A DNA stretch of 51,822 nt, taken from positions 1 to 51,822 of the forward strand of contig CACGFX010000008.1 in NCBI GenBank assembly GCA_902572395.1. Reading direction: 5' to 3'. Positions within the stretch are counted from its first letter, which is position 1, and each line of letters begins with the position of its first letter. The notes beneath the pieces are model-generated. The model saw only the letters and a list, made by a program, of their open reading frames with translations, searched no databases and was not told where the DNA came from. Position numbers and translations under genes: made by a program. The stretch is from an uncultured Synechococcaceae cyanobacterium (lineage in GTDB: Bacteria > Cyanobacteriota > Cyanobacteriia > PCC-6307 > Cyanobiaceae). Shown piece after piece: positions 37,343-46,893 of this stretch.

Positions 37343-38020
37343 ATGAAAATGACAAATTTTTTACCCTTAGTCGAACAATTTCATTCATTACAAGGTGAAG
37401 GTTATCACGCTGGAAAAAGTGCTTTTTTTGTCAGATTAGCCGGATGTAAAGTTGGATGTTCTTGGTGCGATACCAAGAATTCATGGGACGAGAAAAAACA
37501 CCCTTCTATATCAATTGAAAAAATAATAGATCGCATAAAAATTGCCAGAAAAAAAGGAGCATCTTTTTGCGTTATTACAGGTGGAGAACCTTTACAACAT
37601 AACTTGGATAATTTTTGCAAAGCCATAAAAAAAATGACGACAAGAGAAGAACAAAAGCCAATGAAGATTCATATTGAGACAAGTGGAGTCAATTCGATAT
37701 CAGGAAGCTATGACTGGATTACTTTATCTCCTAAAAGACACTCACCTCCAAAAAATTATTTTTTAAAAAACTGTAATGAAATCAAAATAATCATAAATGA
37801 TATAGAAGATATTGAATTTGCTATTCAAATAAAAAAAGAAACTTTAAAACAATATCAACCCTCTAAAAGCGAAGATGGCTTAAAAAAAGAAGATAAAATT
37901 TTTTATTTACAGCCAGCATGGAACAATACGAATGGTTTTTCTCTTGCTATCGATTTCGTAAAAAATAACCCCGATTGGAAATTGAGCCTTCAAACTCACA
38001 AATACTTAAAAATTAATTGA
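37343..38020 (+). CDS. queE: 7-carboxy-7-deazaguanine synthase (radical SAM)
   Basis: Radical-SAM ring contraction of 6-carboxytetrahydropterin to carboxy-deazaguanine, on the path to preQ0 and queuosine. The 225-residue protein has the cluster cysteines Cys35, Cys39 and Cys42 in the CxxxCxxC pattern (AGCKVGCSWCDT), the N-terminal EQFHSLQGEG, VITGGEPLQ and IETSGV. A second ATG two codons in (37349) is an equal start candidate. queC starts 6 bp downstream, so the two consecutive pathway steps share a transcript. Confidence 0.94.
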   Translation: MKMTNFLPLVEQFHSLQGEGYHAGKSAFFVRLAGCKVGCSWCDTKNSWDEKKHPSISIEKIIDRIKIARKKGASFCVITGGEPLQHNLDNFCKAIKKMTTREEQKPMKIHIETSGVNSISGSYDWITLSPKRHSPPKNYFLKNCNEIKIIINDIEDIEFAIQIKKETLKQYQPSKSEDGLKKEDKIFYLQPAWNNTNGFSLAIDFVKNNPDWKLSLQTHKYLKIN

Positions 38021-38026
38021 AATCAT

Positions 38027-38701
38027 ATGACTCTTAAAAATAAATCGATAGTAGTTTTATTATCTGGAGGTTTAGATTCTTCTACAGTTACTGGTATCGC
38101 CAAAAAATCCGAAGCTAAAATTTTTGGCCTTTCATTTGACTACGGTCAACGACATAAAAAAGAATTAAATTCTGCAGCAATAATTGCAAAACACTTTGAT
38201 ATCGAAGAATTTAAAATCATTAAGCTTGACTTATCTTTATGGGGTGGCTCCTCATTAACTGATACTCAAAAAAATATTCCAATAGAAGGAGTACAAAATA
38301 ATACAATTCCTAATACTTATGTTCCTGGGAGAAATACTATATTTATTTCCGTTGCACTAAGTTATGCCGAAGCAATAGATGCTAATTTTATAGGATTAGG
38401 AGTTAATGCACTAGATTATTCTGGTTATCCAGATTGCAGACCTGACTACATTAAAAAATTTCAAGAGTTAGCAGATTTAGCCAATAAAAGAGGAAGAGAA
38501 AATAATCCAATAAAACTTTGGACACCACTATTAGATTTAAATAAAGAGGAAATTATTAAATTAGCTTTTGATAATCACGTCCCTTTAGATAAAACATGGA
38601 GTTGTTATTCGGGCAATTCAAAACCATGCGGTAAGTGTGATAGCTGCAGAATTAGAAATGCTGCTTATAAAAAATGGCTTAATAACAATAATAAAAAATG
38701 A
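38027..38701 (+). CDS. queC: 7-cyano-7-deazaguanine synthase
   Basis: ATP-dependent conversion of carboxy-deazaguanine to preQ0. The 224-residue protein has the PP-loop SGGLDSST (13-20), VPGRNTIF (99-106), GYPDCRPDY and a zinc site of Cys193, Cys201, Cys204 and Cys207 (CYSG...CGKCDSC). Its last codons overlap the pabB start by 4 bp (ATGA), showing translational coupling of preQ0 and folate genes. Confidence 0.95.
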   Translation: MTLKNKSIVVLLSGGLDSSTVTGIAKKSEAKIFGLSFDYGQRHKKELNSAAIIAKHFDIEEFKIIKLDLSLWGGSSLTDTQKNIPIEGVQNNTIPNTYVPGRNTIFISVALSYAEAIDANFIGLGVNALDYSGYPDCRPDYIKKFQELADLANKRGRENNPIKLWTPLLDLNKEEIIKLAFDNHVPLDKTWSCYSGNSKPCGKCDSCRIRNAAYKKWLNNNNKK

Positions 38702-40014
38702 AAATAAAAAAAATAATTCTAGAAAAATGGATAGATCCAGCTCTGATTACGCATCATTTAACAAAAAAATTCGGAGATAAAGGATTAGCTTGGCTAGACA
38801 GTGATGGCAAAGAAAATGGGGAATGGTCAATAATAGGAATTAAACCTAAAAAAATAATTCAATCAAGAGATATCGATAACTTAGACAAAACTAATAATCC
38901 ATTTAACAATTTAAGAAATATTGAAAAAGGATTTTGGATCGGATGGTTAAGTTATGAAGCTGGAGTTTTCATAGAACCCAAAAACCCATGGCGAAAATCT
39001 AATATGGCAACATTATGGATTGCATCATATGATCCAATCATTAAATGTAATCTAATAAAAAAAGAAATTATTATAGAAGGCACAAACTCATCTGAACTGA
39101 TGAATTATAAAAAAATAATCAACAATATTAAAAATATTGAAGAAGAAAATATTATTAAAACAAATTTGTATTTTGATTTTTCAAAAATCAATTTGGACGA
39201 AATGGCTGAAAAATTTCAGAAAAATATTCTAAAATTGAAAAAATTAATTTCCTTAGGAGATATATTTCAAGCAAACCTAACAACTAAATGCGAAATTGTA
39301 TCTTCCAAAAACTATAATCCTTTAGATATTTATTTGAAAATAAGAAGAAAATTAAGAGCTCCCTTCGGAGGAATAATAATAAATAATGATAATTATAAAG
39401 AGGCTGTATTATCTACCTCGCCAGAAAGATTTATAAAAATAGATAATAAAAATTTTGTAGAATCAAGACCAATCAAAGGAACTAGATCCAGAGATAATGA
39501 TTTAAATCAAGACGCACTTAATGCTATCGATTTAATAACGAACGAAAAAGATAGAGCCGAAAATATTATGATTGTTGACCTAATAAGAAATGATTTAAGT
39601 AAAGTTTGCGAAACAGGAAGTATTATGGTGCCAGAAATATTAAAGCTTGAAAGTTTCGTAAAAGTTCATCATCTAACATCAGTAATCAGAGGCAAATTAA
39701 AAAAAGAAAAAAACTGGGTTGATTTACTAAAAGCTTGTTGGCCTGGGGGCTCTATCACTGGAGCACCTAAATTAAGATCATGCCAGAGACTTTTCGAATT
39801 AGAAGAATGTGAACGTGGACCATATTGTGGCTCATTTTTGAAGCTTGACTGGAATGGAGAGTTTGACAGCAATATACTGATAAGATCATTTTTAATTAAA
39901 GACAAAAAAATCAATATACATGCTGGTTGCGGAATAGTTATTGACTCAAACCCTGAAGAGGAAACTAATGAACTAAAGTGGAAACTTTTACCATTAATTG
40001 ATTCACTCAAATGA
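38698..40014 (+). CDS. pabB: Aminodeoxychorismate synthase component I
   Basis: Adds ammonia to chorismate for p-aminobenzoate and folate. The 438-residue protein belongs to the chorismate-binding family. The motif PIKGT (in ESRPIKGTRSRD) has the lysine that marks PabB; anthranilate synthase has PIAGT there. Also present: GDIFQANLT, DLIRNDLS, VHHLTSVIRG and GGSITGAPKLRS. It overlaps queC (4 bp) and pabC (4 bp). The glutaminase partner PabA is not in this window. Confidence 0.9.
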   Translation: MKIKKIILEKWIDPALITHHLTKKFGDKGLAWLDSDGKENGEWSIIGIKPKKIIQSRDIDNLDKTNNPFNNLRNIEKGFWIGWLSYEAGVFIEPKNPWRKSNMATLWIASYDPIIKCNLIKKEIIIEGTNSSELMNYKKIINNIKNIEEENIIKTNLYFDFSKINLDEMAEKFQKNILKLKKLISLGDIFQANLTTKCEIVSSKNYNPLDIYLKIRRKLRAPFGGIIINNDNYKEAVLSTSPERFIKIDNKNFVESRPIKGTRSRDNDLNQDALNAIDLITNEKDRAENIMIVDLIRNDLSKVCETGSIMVPEILKLESFVKVHHLTSVIRGKLKKEKNWVDLLKACWPGGSITGAPKLRSCQRLFELEECERGPYCGSFLKLDWNGEFDSNILIRSFLIKDKKINIHAGCGIVIDSNPEEETNELKWKLLPLIDSLK

Positions 40015-40838
40015 TTGAAACATTAGGCTGGCACAAGGATCAATGGTTGGATATTGATAGAATATTTATTGCTGCTAATAATAGAGGATTAAAATTTGCT
40101 GATGGTATATTTGAAACCATTTTGATAAAAGAAAACAAACCTATTCTTTTTGATGAACATCTGAAAAGATTAGAAAAAAGTAGCAAGATTTTAAATATTA
40201 ATCTCAAAAAAAATAAATTATTTTTGAGACAACTTATTGACGATGGAATTAAAAAGTTATCGCTTAAAAATGATCAATTTGCTTCAGTAAGAATAAACTA
40301 TAGTCGAGGAACTAATGAAGGTCGAACACTAACAATTGATAGCACTTCAGAGACAAAAGATTTGGATAATTTATGGCTTGAGTTCTATAGAATCAAACCA
40401 AATTTTAATCCGATAAGCGTTTGCATTAGTCAAACGGAAAAAATCAATGAATTCAGTCTTATAAGTAAATGCAAAACATTTTCATATAATCAGGCAATAC
40501 AAGTTTTGACAGAAGCTAATGAAAAATCATTTGATGATTCTATTCTTTTGAATACGTCAGGTGAACTTTGTTGTGGAAGTACATTTAATCTTCTAATTAA
40601 AAGAAATAATCAATGGATTACTCCTAGAAAAGAGAGCGGCTGTTTAGAGGGGATTATGATTTCTGAAGCTTTAAAATTGAAAATTGTAAAAGAAGAATTA
40701 ATTCCTCCAAAATTTCAAAATGATGACATAATAATTGCAATTAATAGCTTATCTTGCAGACAAATTAATCAAGTTAATGATTTAAAACTTAAAGCTAAAT
40801 TCGATCCAATTTACTTTTGGGATTTATTATATAGTTGA
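40011..40838 (+). CDS. pabC: Class IV aminotransferase family protein, probable aminodeoxychorismate lyase
   Basis: A fold-type IV PLP protein of 275 residues. It has the family opening NNRGLKFADGIFETILI (about 21-37), the probable PLP lysine in CKTFSYNQAIQ, and DDSILLNTSGELCCGSTFNLLI. Branched-chain and D-amino-acid aminotransferases share this fold, so 4-amino-4-deoxychorismate lyase is assigned from the 4-bp overlap with pabB. The 3' end overlaps the convergent cobA by 28 bp. Confidence 0.8.
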   Translation: MIETLGWHKDQWLDIDRIFIAANNRGLKFADGIFETILIKENKPILFDEHLKRLEKSSKILNINLKKNKLFLRQLIDDGIKKLSLKNDQFASVRINYSRGTNEGRTLTIDSTSETKDLDNLWLEFYRIKPNFNPISVCISQTEKINEFSLISKCKTFSYNQAIQVLTEANEKSFDDSILLNTSGELCCGSTFNLLIKRNNQWITPRKESGCLEGIMISEALKLKIVKEELIPPKFQNDDIIIAINSLSCRQINQVNDLKLKAKFDPIYFWDLLYS

Positions 40839-41626
40839 ATTTTATTAATATCTGGTAAATAGACATCAGATACTTTAGTTATATTATTATTCACTTTAAA
40901 TTCAACAATTTTTCCAATAATGATAATTGATGGAGCTAAAAATTCTTTATCTTTGATTTTAACTGGAAGATTATCTAATTTCTCTATCAAACATTTTTGA
41001 TTTTTTAAAGTAGCTTCTTGAATAACAGCACATTTAGTACTCTTATCTAAACCACCTTGAATTAATTCTTCCACAATAAATTGAATATTTTTTATACCCA
41101 TAAAAATCACTAAGCTATCTGATGATTTAGCTAAATGTCTCCAATTCACTGTCTTCTTTTCCTTATCTACACGCTCATGTCCAGTGACAAAAGTTACGGA
41201 ACTCGCAGCATCTCTATGGGTTAGTGGAATACCAAAATATGTTGGGGCAGCTATCCCAGAAGTAATACCTGGAACGATTTCAACTGAAATTCCATTTTTT
41301 TCTAAAATCGATACCTCTTCACCACCTCTAGAAAAAACGAATGGATCTCCCCCTTTAAGCCTTACAACATTTTTGCCTTCTTTTGCTAATTTCACAATAA
41401 GAGAATTGGTTTCGGCTTGAGGTACAGAACACTTCCCAGCTCTTTTGCCTACATGAAAAATTTCTGTATTTTTACCTGCCTCTTTTGTTATTTCATCTGG
41501 AATTAAAGCATCATGAACTAGTGCATCACAATTTTTTATTAAGCGTAAAGCTTTAAGAGTCAAAAGCTCAGGGTCACCAGGACCTGCTCCAACTAAATAA
41601 ACAATACCGGGCACAATAATCTCCAT
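40811..41626 (-). CDS. cobA: Uroporphyrinogen-III C-methyltransferase
   Basis: Methylates uroporphyrinogen III twice to precorrin-2, for siroheme and cobalamin. The 271-residue enzyme has the SUMT motifs VYLVGAGPGDPELLTLKA, VRLKGGDPFVFSRGGEE (about 84-100), VPGITSGIAAPTYFGIPLTHR and HLAKSSDSLVIFMG. It is the stand-alone form, without the CysG-type dehydrogenase domain. ATG at 41626 is preferred to a TTG at 41632. It is divergent from the MFS gene across only 30 bp and overlaps pabC at its end by 28 bp. Confidence 0.94.
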   Translation of the reverse strand: MEIIVPGIVYLVGAGPGDPELLTLKALRLIKNCDALVHDALIPDEITKEAGKNTEIFHVGKRAGKCSVPQAETNSLIVKLAKEGKNVVRLKGGDPFVFSRGGEEVSILEKNGISVEIVPGITSGIAAPTYFGIPLTHRDAASSVTFVTGHERVDKEKKTVNWRHLAKSSDSLVIFMGIKNIQFIVEELIQGGLDKSTKCAVIQEATLKNQKCLIEKLDNLPVKIKDKEFLAPSIIIIGKIVEFKVNNNITKVSDVYLPDINKIQLYNKSQK

Positions 41627-41656
41627 TAACAAGTATGGTAGTAAAAGTTAATCGCA

Positions 41657-42940
41657 ATGAAGGTAAATATTGTGAAAGAAAGTTTATTAAAACCCAATAA
41701 AAAATTTACTCTCCTAAGTGCTTTTGTCACTCTTCTAAATGATCGATTAAGTGAAAGTATACTTTTACCCATATTACCCTCTTTTGTTTTACTTTTTGAC
41801 TCTAAAGCAAGTACATACGGTTTATTATCATGCACTTACCAATTAGCTCAATTTACAGCTTCTCCTTTTATAGGACTTATGAGTGATAGATATGGAAGAA
41901 GACCTGTCACTCTTTTTTGTATTACTGGTTCAATAATAGGAATATCAATATTATCTTTTACAGTTCTTTTTAATTGGTCAAATTCAATAGCCACTATCCC
42001 ATTATTTTTATTATTTTTAGCGAGACTAATTGACGGTTTAAGTGGGGGGACTGCAGCTACTGCAACAACAATTCTCGCAGATATTTCAAGCCCTGAAAAA
42101 AGGGCAAAAACATTTGGTCTTATTGGTGTAGCTTTTGGTTTAAGTTTTTTCTTAGGTAATATTTTTGTTGTAATTTTTGCAAGAAATACAAATAATAATT
42201 TTATTATTCCAGTTTTGATAGCCTCAATCATTCCAATAATAAATTTTCTCCTTGTATTTTTTTACTTACCAGAAACCAAGCCTAATAGCGAAATAAATAA
42301 ATCAAAAACTGCTTTAAAAAACCCTTTAAAAGCTCTATTTGCAGTGTTCAAAGAAGAAAAGATTAAAAAATTATCATTAGCTTTTTTTATTTATTTTATC
42401 GCTTTTACTGGATTGACCAATATCCTTATATTTTTCCTTCAAGAATCCTTAAACTGGACCACCAAAGCATCAAGTGGAACTCTTGTTGTAGTAGGAATCA
42501 TTGCGATTATCGTTCAGGGAGGACTAATTGGGCCTTTGGTAAAGCAATTTGGCGAAATGCGATTAACACTTATGGGATCAGGCTTCATTCTTGTAGCATG
42601 TGCTCTTTTAATAACTGCTCCAAAAGAAAATGCGACAATTAATATTTATTCAGCTGTTTCATTTTTAGCCGTTGGGGCAGGGTTAATTACACCCACTTTA
42701 AGAGCACTAATATCAAAAAAATTAGAAGTTGATAAACAAGGATCAATTTTAAGTAATCTTCAGGGTTTACAGAGTCTTGGGGGAGTTTTAGGAATTGCAA
42801 TGGCAGGAAGGGTTTATGATAGTTTTGGTCCTAAATCACCTTTTATAGCTGGTTCCGTTATCTTACTTTTCATGATATACCTTATTGCAGAGGGTAAAAA
42901 TAATAATTCTTTTAACGATCAAAAATCAAAAGTTTTTTAA
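41657..42940 (+). CDS. Major facilitator superfamily transporter
   Basis: A 427-residue inner-membrane transporter with about 12 hydrophobic segments. The MFS signature between helices 2 and 3 is clear: GLMSDRYGRRPV (about 74-85). Helix 5 carries the AFGLSFFLGN motif, and a second-half repeat is seen as GPLVKQFGEMRL (about 293-304). It resembles drug-efflux (TetA/Bcr-like) members, but the substrate is unknown. The ppk start overlaps its stop by 1 bp (TAATG), so both are one unit. A GTG at 41672 is an alternative start. Confidence 0.88.
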   Translation: MKVNIVKESLLKPNKKFTLLSAFVTLLNDRLSESILLPILPSFVLLFDSKASTYGLLSCTYQLAQFTASPFIGLMSDRYGRRPVTLFCITGSIIGISILSFTVLFNWSNSIATIPLFLLFLARLIDGLSGGTAATATTILADISSPEKRAKTFGLIGVAFGLSFFLGNIFVVIFARNTNNNFIIPVLIASIIPIINFLLVFFYLPETKPNSEINKSKTALKNPLKALFAVFKEEKIKKLSLAFFIYFIAFTGLTNILIFFLQESLNWTTKASSGTLVVVGIIAIIVQGGLIGPLVKQFGEMRLTLMGSGFILVACALLITAPKENATINIYSAVSFLAVGAGLITPTLRALISKKLEVDKQGSILSNLQGLQSLGGVLGIAMAGRVYDSFGPKSPFIAGSVILLFMIYLIAEGKNNNSFNDQKSKVF

Positions 42941-45018
42941 TGAAAAGCCAGGCTAATGTTTTTATTAATAGAGAATTAAGTTGGATTGAATTCAATAAAA
43001 GAGTACTTCTAACTGGTATGGAAAAGGATTACAAAATCCTAGATAAAGTAAAATTTTGTTCAATTTTTAGTAATAATCTAGATGAATTTTTTATGGTAAG
43101 GGTAGCTTCATTAAAGGCTCAAGTTGAAGCAGGTATTACAAAAAAAAGTATTGATGGACTTACCCCTAAAGAGCAGTTAACAAAAATAAATAAAGAAGTA
43201 AAGAATTTAATTAACCTACAAGAAAACTATATTAATAATGAATTAAATAATGAGTTAAAAGAAAAAGGTGTAATTTTAAAAAAATTTAAGGACCTAAGTG
43301 AAAATCAAAGAAATTGGTGCAATAACTACTTTAATTCATCTATTTTCCCATTATTAACTCCATTAGTTGTAGATCCAGCACATCCATTCCCTTTTATAAG
43401 TAATTTAAGTCTAAATTTGGCAGCTTTAATAAAAGATCAGGAAGATTCTAAAAATCAGTTTGTCAGAGTAAAAATACCAACAAAAAATATAAATCGATTT
43501 ATACAAATTCCCAATGAAATTATTCAAGAGAGTGATGAAACTTCTTATGTCTTCATAAGTGTTGAAGATTTAATTGGGAATAATATAAATACTTTATTTA
43601 ATGGAATGGAATGTATAGATTACTCCTTTTTTAGAGTGACAAGAGATGCAGATTTAGAATTAAAAGAACTTGAAGCTGATGATCTTCTTTTAGCAGTTGA
43701 ACAAAGTTTGCAAAAAAGAAGATTAGGTGGAGACGTAGTTAGATTAGAAGTTGAATCGGATATGCCAGAAAATATTCTAAAGTTACTTATTGGGAGTATC
43801 TCAATACAGGAAGAATATATATACTTTTGCAAAAGTTTATTGGGCTTAGACGATTTAAATCAGCTGACAAAAATTAATAGAGATGATTTAAAGGATAATC
43901 TACTAATTGGAAAAACTCACCCACAATTAAAAAATTTAGATTTATCTACAAACAAAAATCTAAATTCTATTTTTAAGATACTTAGGAAAAAAAATATTCT
44001 GCTTCATCATCCCTACGACTTATTTAGAACTTCAGTTGAAGAATTTATAAGCAGAGCAGCTGATGATCCACTTGTAATGGCGATAAAAATTACTTTATAT
44101 CGAGTTTCCAAGGATTCTCCTATCATCGCAGCTTTAATGAGAGCTGCAGAAAATGGGAAAGAAGTAATGACTCTCGTTGAACTAAAAGCAAGATTTGATG
44201 AAGACAATAATATTCAATGGGCAAAACAACTGGAACAAGCTGGAATTCATGTTGTCTATGGAATTATAGGATTTAAAACACATACAAAAATAGCTTTAAT
44301 AGTTAGAAAAGAAAAAGGACGATTAAGAAATTATTTTCATATTGGAACTGGAAATTATAACTCTAATACTTCAAAGTTTTATACAGATTTAGGATTACTC
44401 TCCACAGATCCTGAAATCGCATCCGATTTACTTGAGTTATTTAATTACTTATCTGGATATTCTAAACAAAAAAATTATCAAAAATTATTAGTTTCTCCCT
44501 CATCGATGAGAAAGAAGTTTATATTTCTCATAAAGAGAGAAATTAAGAATGCAGAAGAAGGTAAAAAGGCTGAAATAATTGCAAAAATGAATTCCTTAAT
44601 AGACCCAGAAATAATTAACCTTCTTTATTTAGCTTCGGACTCAGGTGTAAAAATTAGTCTTATCGTAAGAGGAATTTGTTCCTTATATCCCCAACGAAAA
44701 AATTTAAGTGAAAATATTAAAGTTAAAAGCATCATTGGCCATTTTCTTGAACATTCAAGAATTTTTTGGTTTTGTAATAACGGGGATAATGAGGTTTTTA
44801 TTGGGAGTGCAGATTGGATGAGGAGAAATCTTGATCGAAGAATAGAAGCTGTTACGCCTATAGAGGATTACGAATTGAAATCTAAAATATACTCGCTCTT
44901 GCAAACCTACATTAAAGATGATTACTTTTCTTGGATAATGAAAGAGGATGGTTCCTATTCGAAATATAAATTAGATTCATCGGATAATCGTTCTCAAATT
45001 GACCTCATAGAAAAATAA
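42940..45018 (+). CDS. ppk: Polyphosphate kinase 1
   Basis: Reversibly polymerises ATP gamma-phosphate into polyphosphate. The 692-residue protein has the N-terminal domain (INRELSWIEFNKRVL; SNNLDEFFMVRVASLKAQ), the head domain, and two catalytic C-terminal domains. His448 (KTHTK) corresponds to the phosphorylated His435 of the E. coli enzyme and His605 (LEHSRIF) to His592. IGTGNYN and IGSADWMRRNLDRR are also intact. It overlaps the MFS gene by 1 bp. Together with the sulfolipid genes this points to careful phosphate economy. Confidence 0.96.
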   Translation: MKSQANVFINRELSWIEFNKRVLLTGMEKDYKILDKVKFCSIFSNNLDEFFMVRVASLKAQVEAGITKKSIDGLTPKEQLTKINKEVKNLINLQENYINNELNNELKEKGVILKKFKDLSENQRNWCNNYFNSSIFPLLTPLVVDPAHPFPFISNLSLNLAALIKDQEDSKNQFVRVKIPTKNINRFIQIPNEIIQESDETSYVFISVEDLIGNNINTLFNGMECIDYSFFRVTRDADLELKELEADDLLLAVEQSLQKRRLGGDVVRLEVESDMPENILKLLIGSISIQEEYIYFCKSLLGLDDLNQLTKINRDDLKDNLLIGKTHPQLKNLDLSTNKNLNSIFKILRKKNILLHHPYDLFRTSVEEFISRAADDPLVMAIKITLYRVSKDSPIIAALMRAAENGKEVMTLVELKARFDEDNNIQWAKQLEQAGIHVVYGIIGFKTHTKIALIVRKEKGRLRNYFHIGTGNYNSNTSKFYTDLGLLSTDPEIASDLLELFNYLSGYSKQKNYQKLLVSPSSMRKKFIFLIKREIKNAEEGKKAEIIAKMNSLIDPEIINLLYLASDSGVKISLIVRGICSLYPQRKNLSENIKVKSIIGHFLEHSRIFWFCNNGDNEVFIGSADWMRRNLDRRIEAVTPIEDYELKSKIYSLLQTYIKDDYFSWIMKEDGSYSKYKLDSSDNRSQIDLIEK

Positions 45019-45100
45019 AATTAATATTGATTTTTACAACATTTAAAAAAATACTTAATATTTTAAATTTTTTTTAATTTTTATAAAATCATCTCATATC

Positions 45101-45208
45101 AATGGATTTAAAGAAATAAGCATTAAATGAAAATTTTTTGTCTTTAAAATTTCAACGTAAAAGTAGTTTTTATTTCAATTTCAGTGCTAGCTTTTTAAAA
45201 AATCCATT
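45101..45208 (+). repeat. Distant inverted repeat in the sigma-factor leader
   Basis: AATGGATTT (45101-45109) and AAATCCATT (45200-45208) are perfect inverted copies 90 bp apart. The right arm ends 4 bp before the Shine-Dalgarno AGGAGG (45213-45218) of the sigma gene. A long-range stem could bring the leader next to the ribosome site. The 208-bp gap holds no ORF and no other structure I can support; it is nearly pure A/T up to 45180. Confidence 0.35.
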
Positions 45209-45226
45209 ATTTAGGAGGCCAGGGTG

Positions 45227-46246
45227 ATGGGGATCCCTCTGGAATCTGCGAAAAGCTCTTCAAATAATAATTTTGATGAGCCAAGATTACCAAACACTGC
45301 GGGCAAGACTCGCAAATCGAAATCCAGTCTTACGGCAAAACAAAGCCAAAAAAAATCTGGCAGACTCGCTTCAGATTCTATTGGCTATTACTTAAGTAGC
45401 ATTGGAAGAGTACCTCTTTTGACTCCAGCAGAGGAAATAGAGTTAGCTCATCATGTTCAGAACATGAAAAAGTTGTTGCAAATTCCTGAAACTGATAGAA
45501 CTCAACAAAATCTTTATCTAATTAAGATTGGCAAAAGAGCCAGAGATAGAATGATGGCAGCTAATCTAAGACTAGTTGTTTCCGTTGCAAAAAAATACCA
45601 GAACCAAGGGCTTGAATTATTAGACCTTGTCCAGGAAGGTGCGATTGGCCTTGAAAGAGCAGTAGATAAATTTGACCCTGCTATGGGATATAAATTCTCA
45701 ACTTATGCTTACTGGTGGATTAGGCAAGGAATGACAAGGGCTATTGATAATAGTGCAAGAACAATCCGTTTGCCTATTCACATAAGTGAAAAGCTATCCA
45801 AAATGAGAAGAGTTTCTAGAGAATTGTCACATAAATTTGGTAGACAGCCTACCAGATTGGAAATGGCAACTGAAATGGGAATTGATCAAAAAGATTTAGA
45901 AGATTTAATCTCGCAAAGTGCTCCTTGCGCTTCCCTAGATGCTCACGCAAGAGGCGAAGAGGACAGGAGTACTCTTGGTGAACTCATACCTGATCCAAAC
46001 TGTGAAGAGCCCATGGAAGGTATGGATAGAACTATTCAAAAAGAGCATTTAGGAACTTGGCTTTCTCAATTAAATGAAAGAGAACAGAAAATAATGAAGC
46101 TTAGATTTGGCTTAGATGGTGAAGAACCATTAACACTCGCAGAAATAGGAAGACAAATTAACGTTTCAAGAGAAAGAGTAAGACAACTAGAAGCTAAAGC
46201 AATATTAAAACTTAGAGTAATGACAACTCATCAAAAAGCAGCTTAA
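45227..46246 (+). CDS. Group 2 sigma-70 factor (RpoD-like)
   Basis: Directs RNA polymerase to promoters. The 339-residue protein lacks the acidic region 1.1 of the main sigma but has region 1.2 (DSIGYYLSSIGRVPLLT), region 2 (NLRLVVSVAKKYQNQGLELL, FDPAMGYKFSTYAYWWIRQG), region 3 and region 4 with the HTH LTLAEIGRQINVSRERVRQL. This matches non-essential cyanobacterial sigmas for stress, light or circadian programmes. AGGAGG lies 8 bp before ATG 45227, favouring it over GTG 45224. The first 45 residues are Ser/Lys-rich. The kinase-like gene starts 5 bp later. Confidence 0.93.
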   Translation: MGIPLESAKSSSNNNFDEPRLPNTAGKTRKSKSSLTAKQSQKKSGRLASDSIGYYLSSIGRVPLLTPAEEIELAHHVQNMKKLLQIPETDRTQQNLYLIKIGKRARDRMMAANLRLVVSVAKKYQNQGLELLDLVQEGAIGLERAVDKFDPAMGYKFSTYAYWWIRQGMTRAIDNSARTIRLPIHISEKLSKMRRVSRELSHKFGRQPTRLEMATEMGIDQKDLEDLISQSAPCASLDAHARGEEDRSTLGELIPDPNCEEPMEGMDRTIQKEHLGTWLSQLNEREQKIMKLRFGLDGEEPLTLAEIGRQINVSRERVRQLEAKAILKLRVMTTHQKAA

Positions 46247-46251
46247 CCAAA

Positions 46252-46893
46252 TTGATAAAATTTACTGTAATTTTATTATATTTATTTTCAATTTTTCTAA
46301 TAGCAATAGTTTTTAAAAAATATAATGAAGATAGTAAAGAAATCGTCAGAAAAATAATACATATTGGAATAGGGCCTTTAATACCAATTGCTCAATTTTT
46401 AAAAATTAATCAAAACTCTGCTTTAATTTTTACAGGAATTGTTTCAATAATGGTTTTCATCAACTACACCTATAAATTGTTTCCAACAATTGAAGATGTT
46501 GAGAGAAAGAGTTATGGAACATTATTTTATTGTCTAAGTTTATTTATTTTGATTTATCTTTTCTGGGATAAAGATCCATATGCATTAATTAGTGGATTTT
46601 TCATAATGACCTTTGGTGATGGATTAGCTGGGTTAATAGGAAAAAGCTTTAATTCAAAGAGTTGGATTTTTTTTAAACAAAAAAAATCTTTATTTGGAAC
46701 TATGACAATGTTTTTAACAAGTTTGATAGTAGTTTGCTCAATAGGATATGCCCAGCAAAATAGTTTAAATTTAAATTATTTTACAATAGCTTTTTTTGCG
46801 ACTTTGCTCGAACAATTTAGTGTTTTAGGAATAGATAATTTCATTGTTCCAATTTCTTCAGCATTATTTTTTAATTTTTTTATAACTAGCTAA
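46252..46893 (+). CDS. Phytol/dolichol kinase-like membrane protein
   Basis: A 213-residue integral membrane protein with about six or seven hydrophobic helices. It has the CTP-dependent kinase family signature FGDGLAGLIGKSF (about 122-134) followed by KKSLFGTMTMF (about 144-154), as in VTE5 phytol kinase and dolichol kinase. Phytol from chlorophyll turnover, feeding tocopherol or new chlorophyll, is the likely substrate but not proven. The only usable start is TTG at 46252, 5 bp after the sigma stop and without a Shine-Dalgarno, so coupling is probable. It overlaps the convergent DAHP synthase gene by 8 bp. Confidence 0.8.
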   Translation: MIKFTVILLYLFSIFLIAIVFKKYNEDSKEIVRKIIHIGIGPLIPIAQFLKINQNSALIFTGIVSIMVFINYTYKLFPTIEDVERKSYGTLFYCLSLFILIYLFWDKDPYALISGFFIMTFGDGLAGLIGKSFNSKSWIFFKQKKSLFGTMTMFLTSLIVVCSIGYAQQNSLNLNYFTIAFFATLLEQFSVLGIDNFIVPISSALFFNFFITS

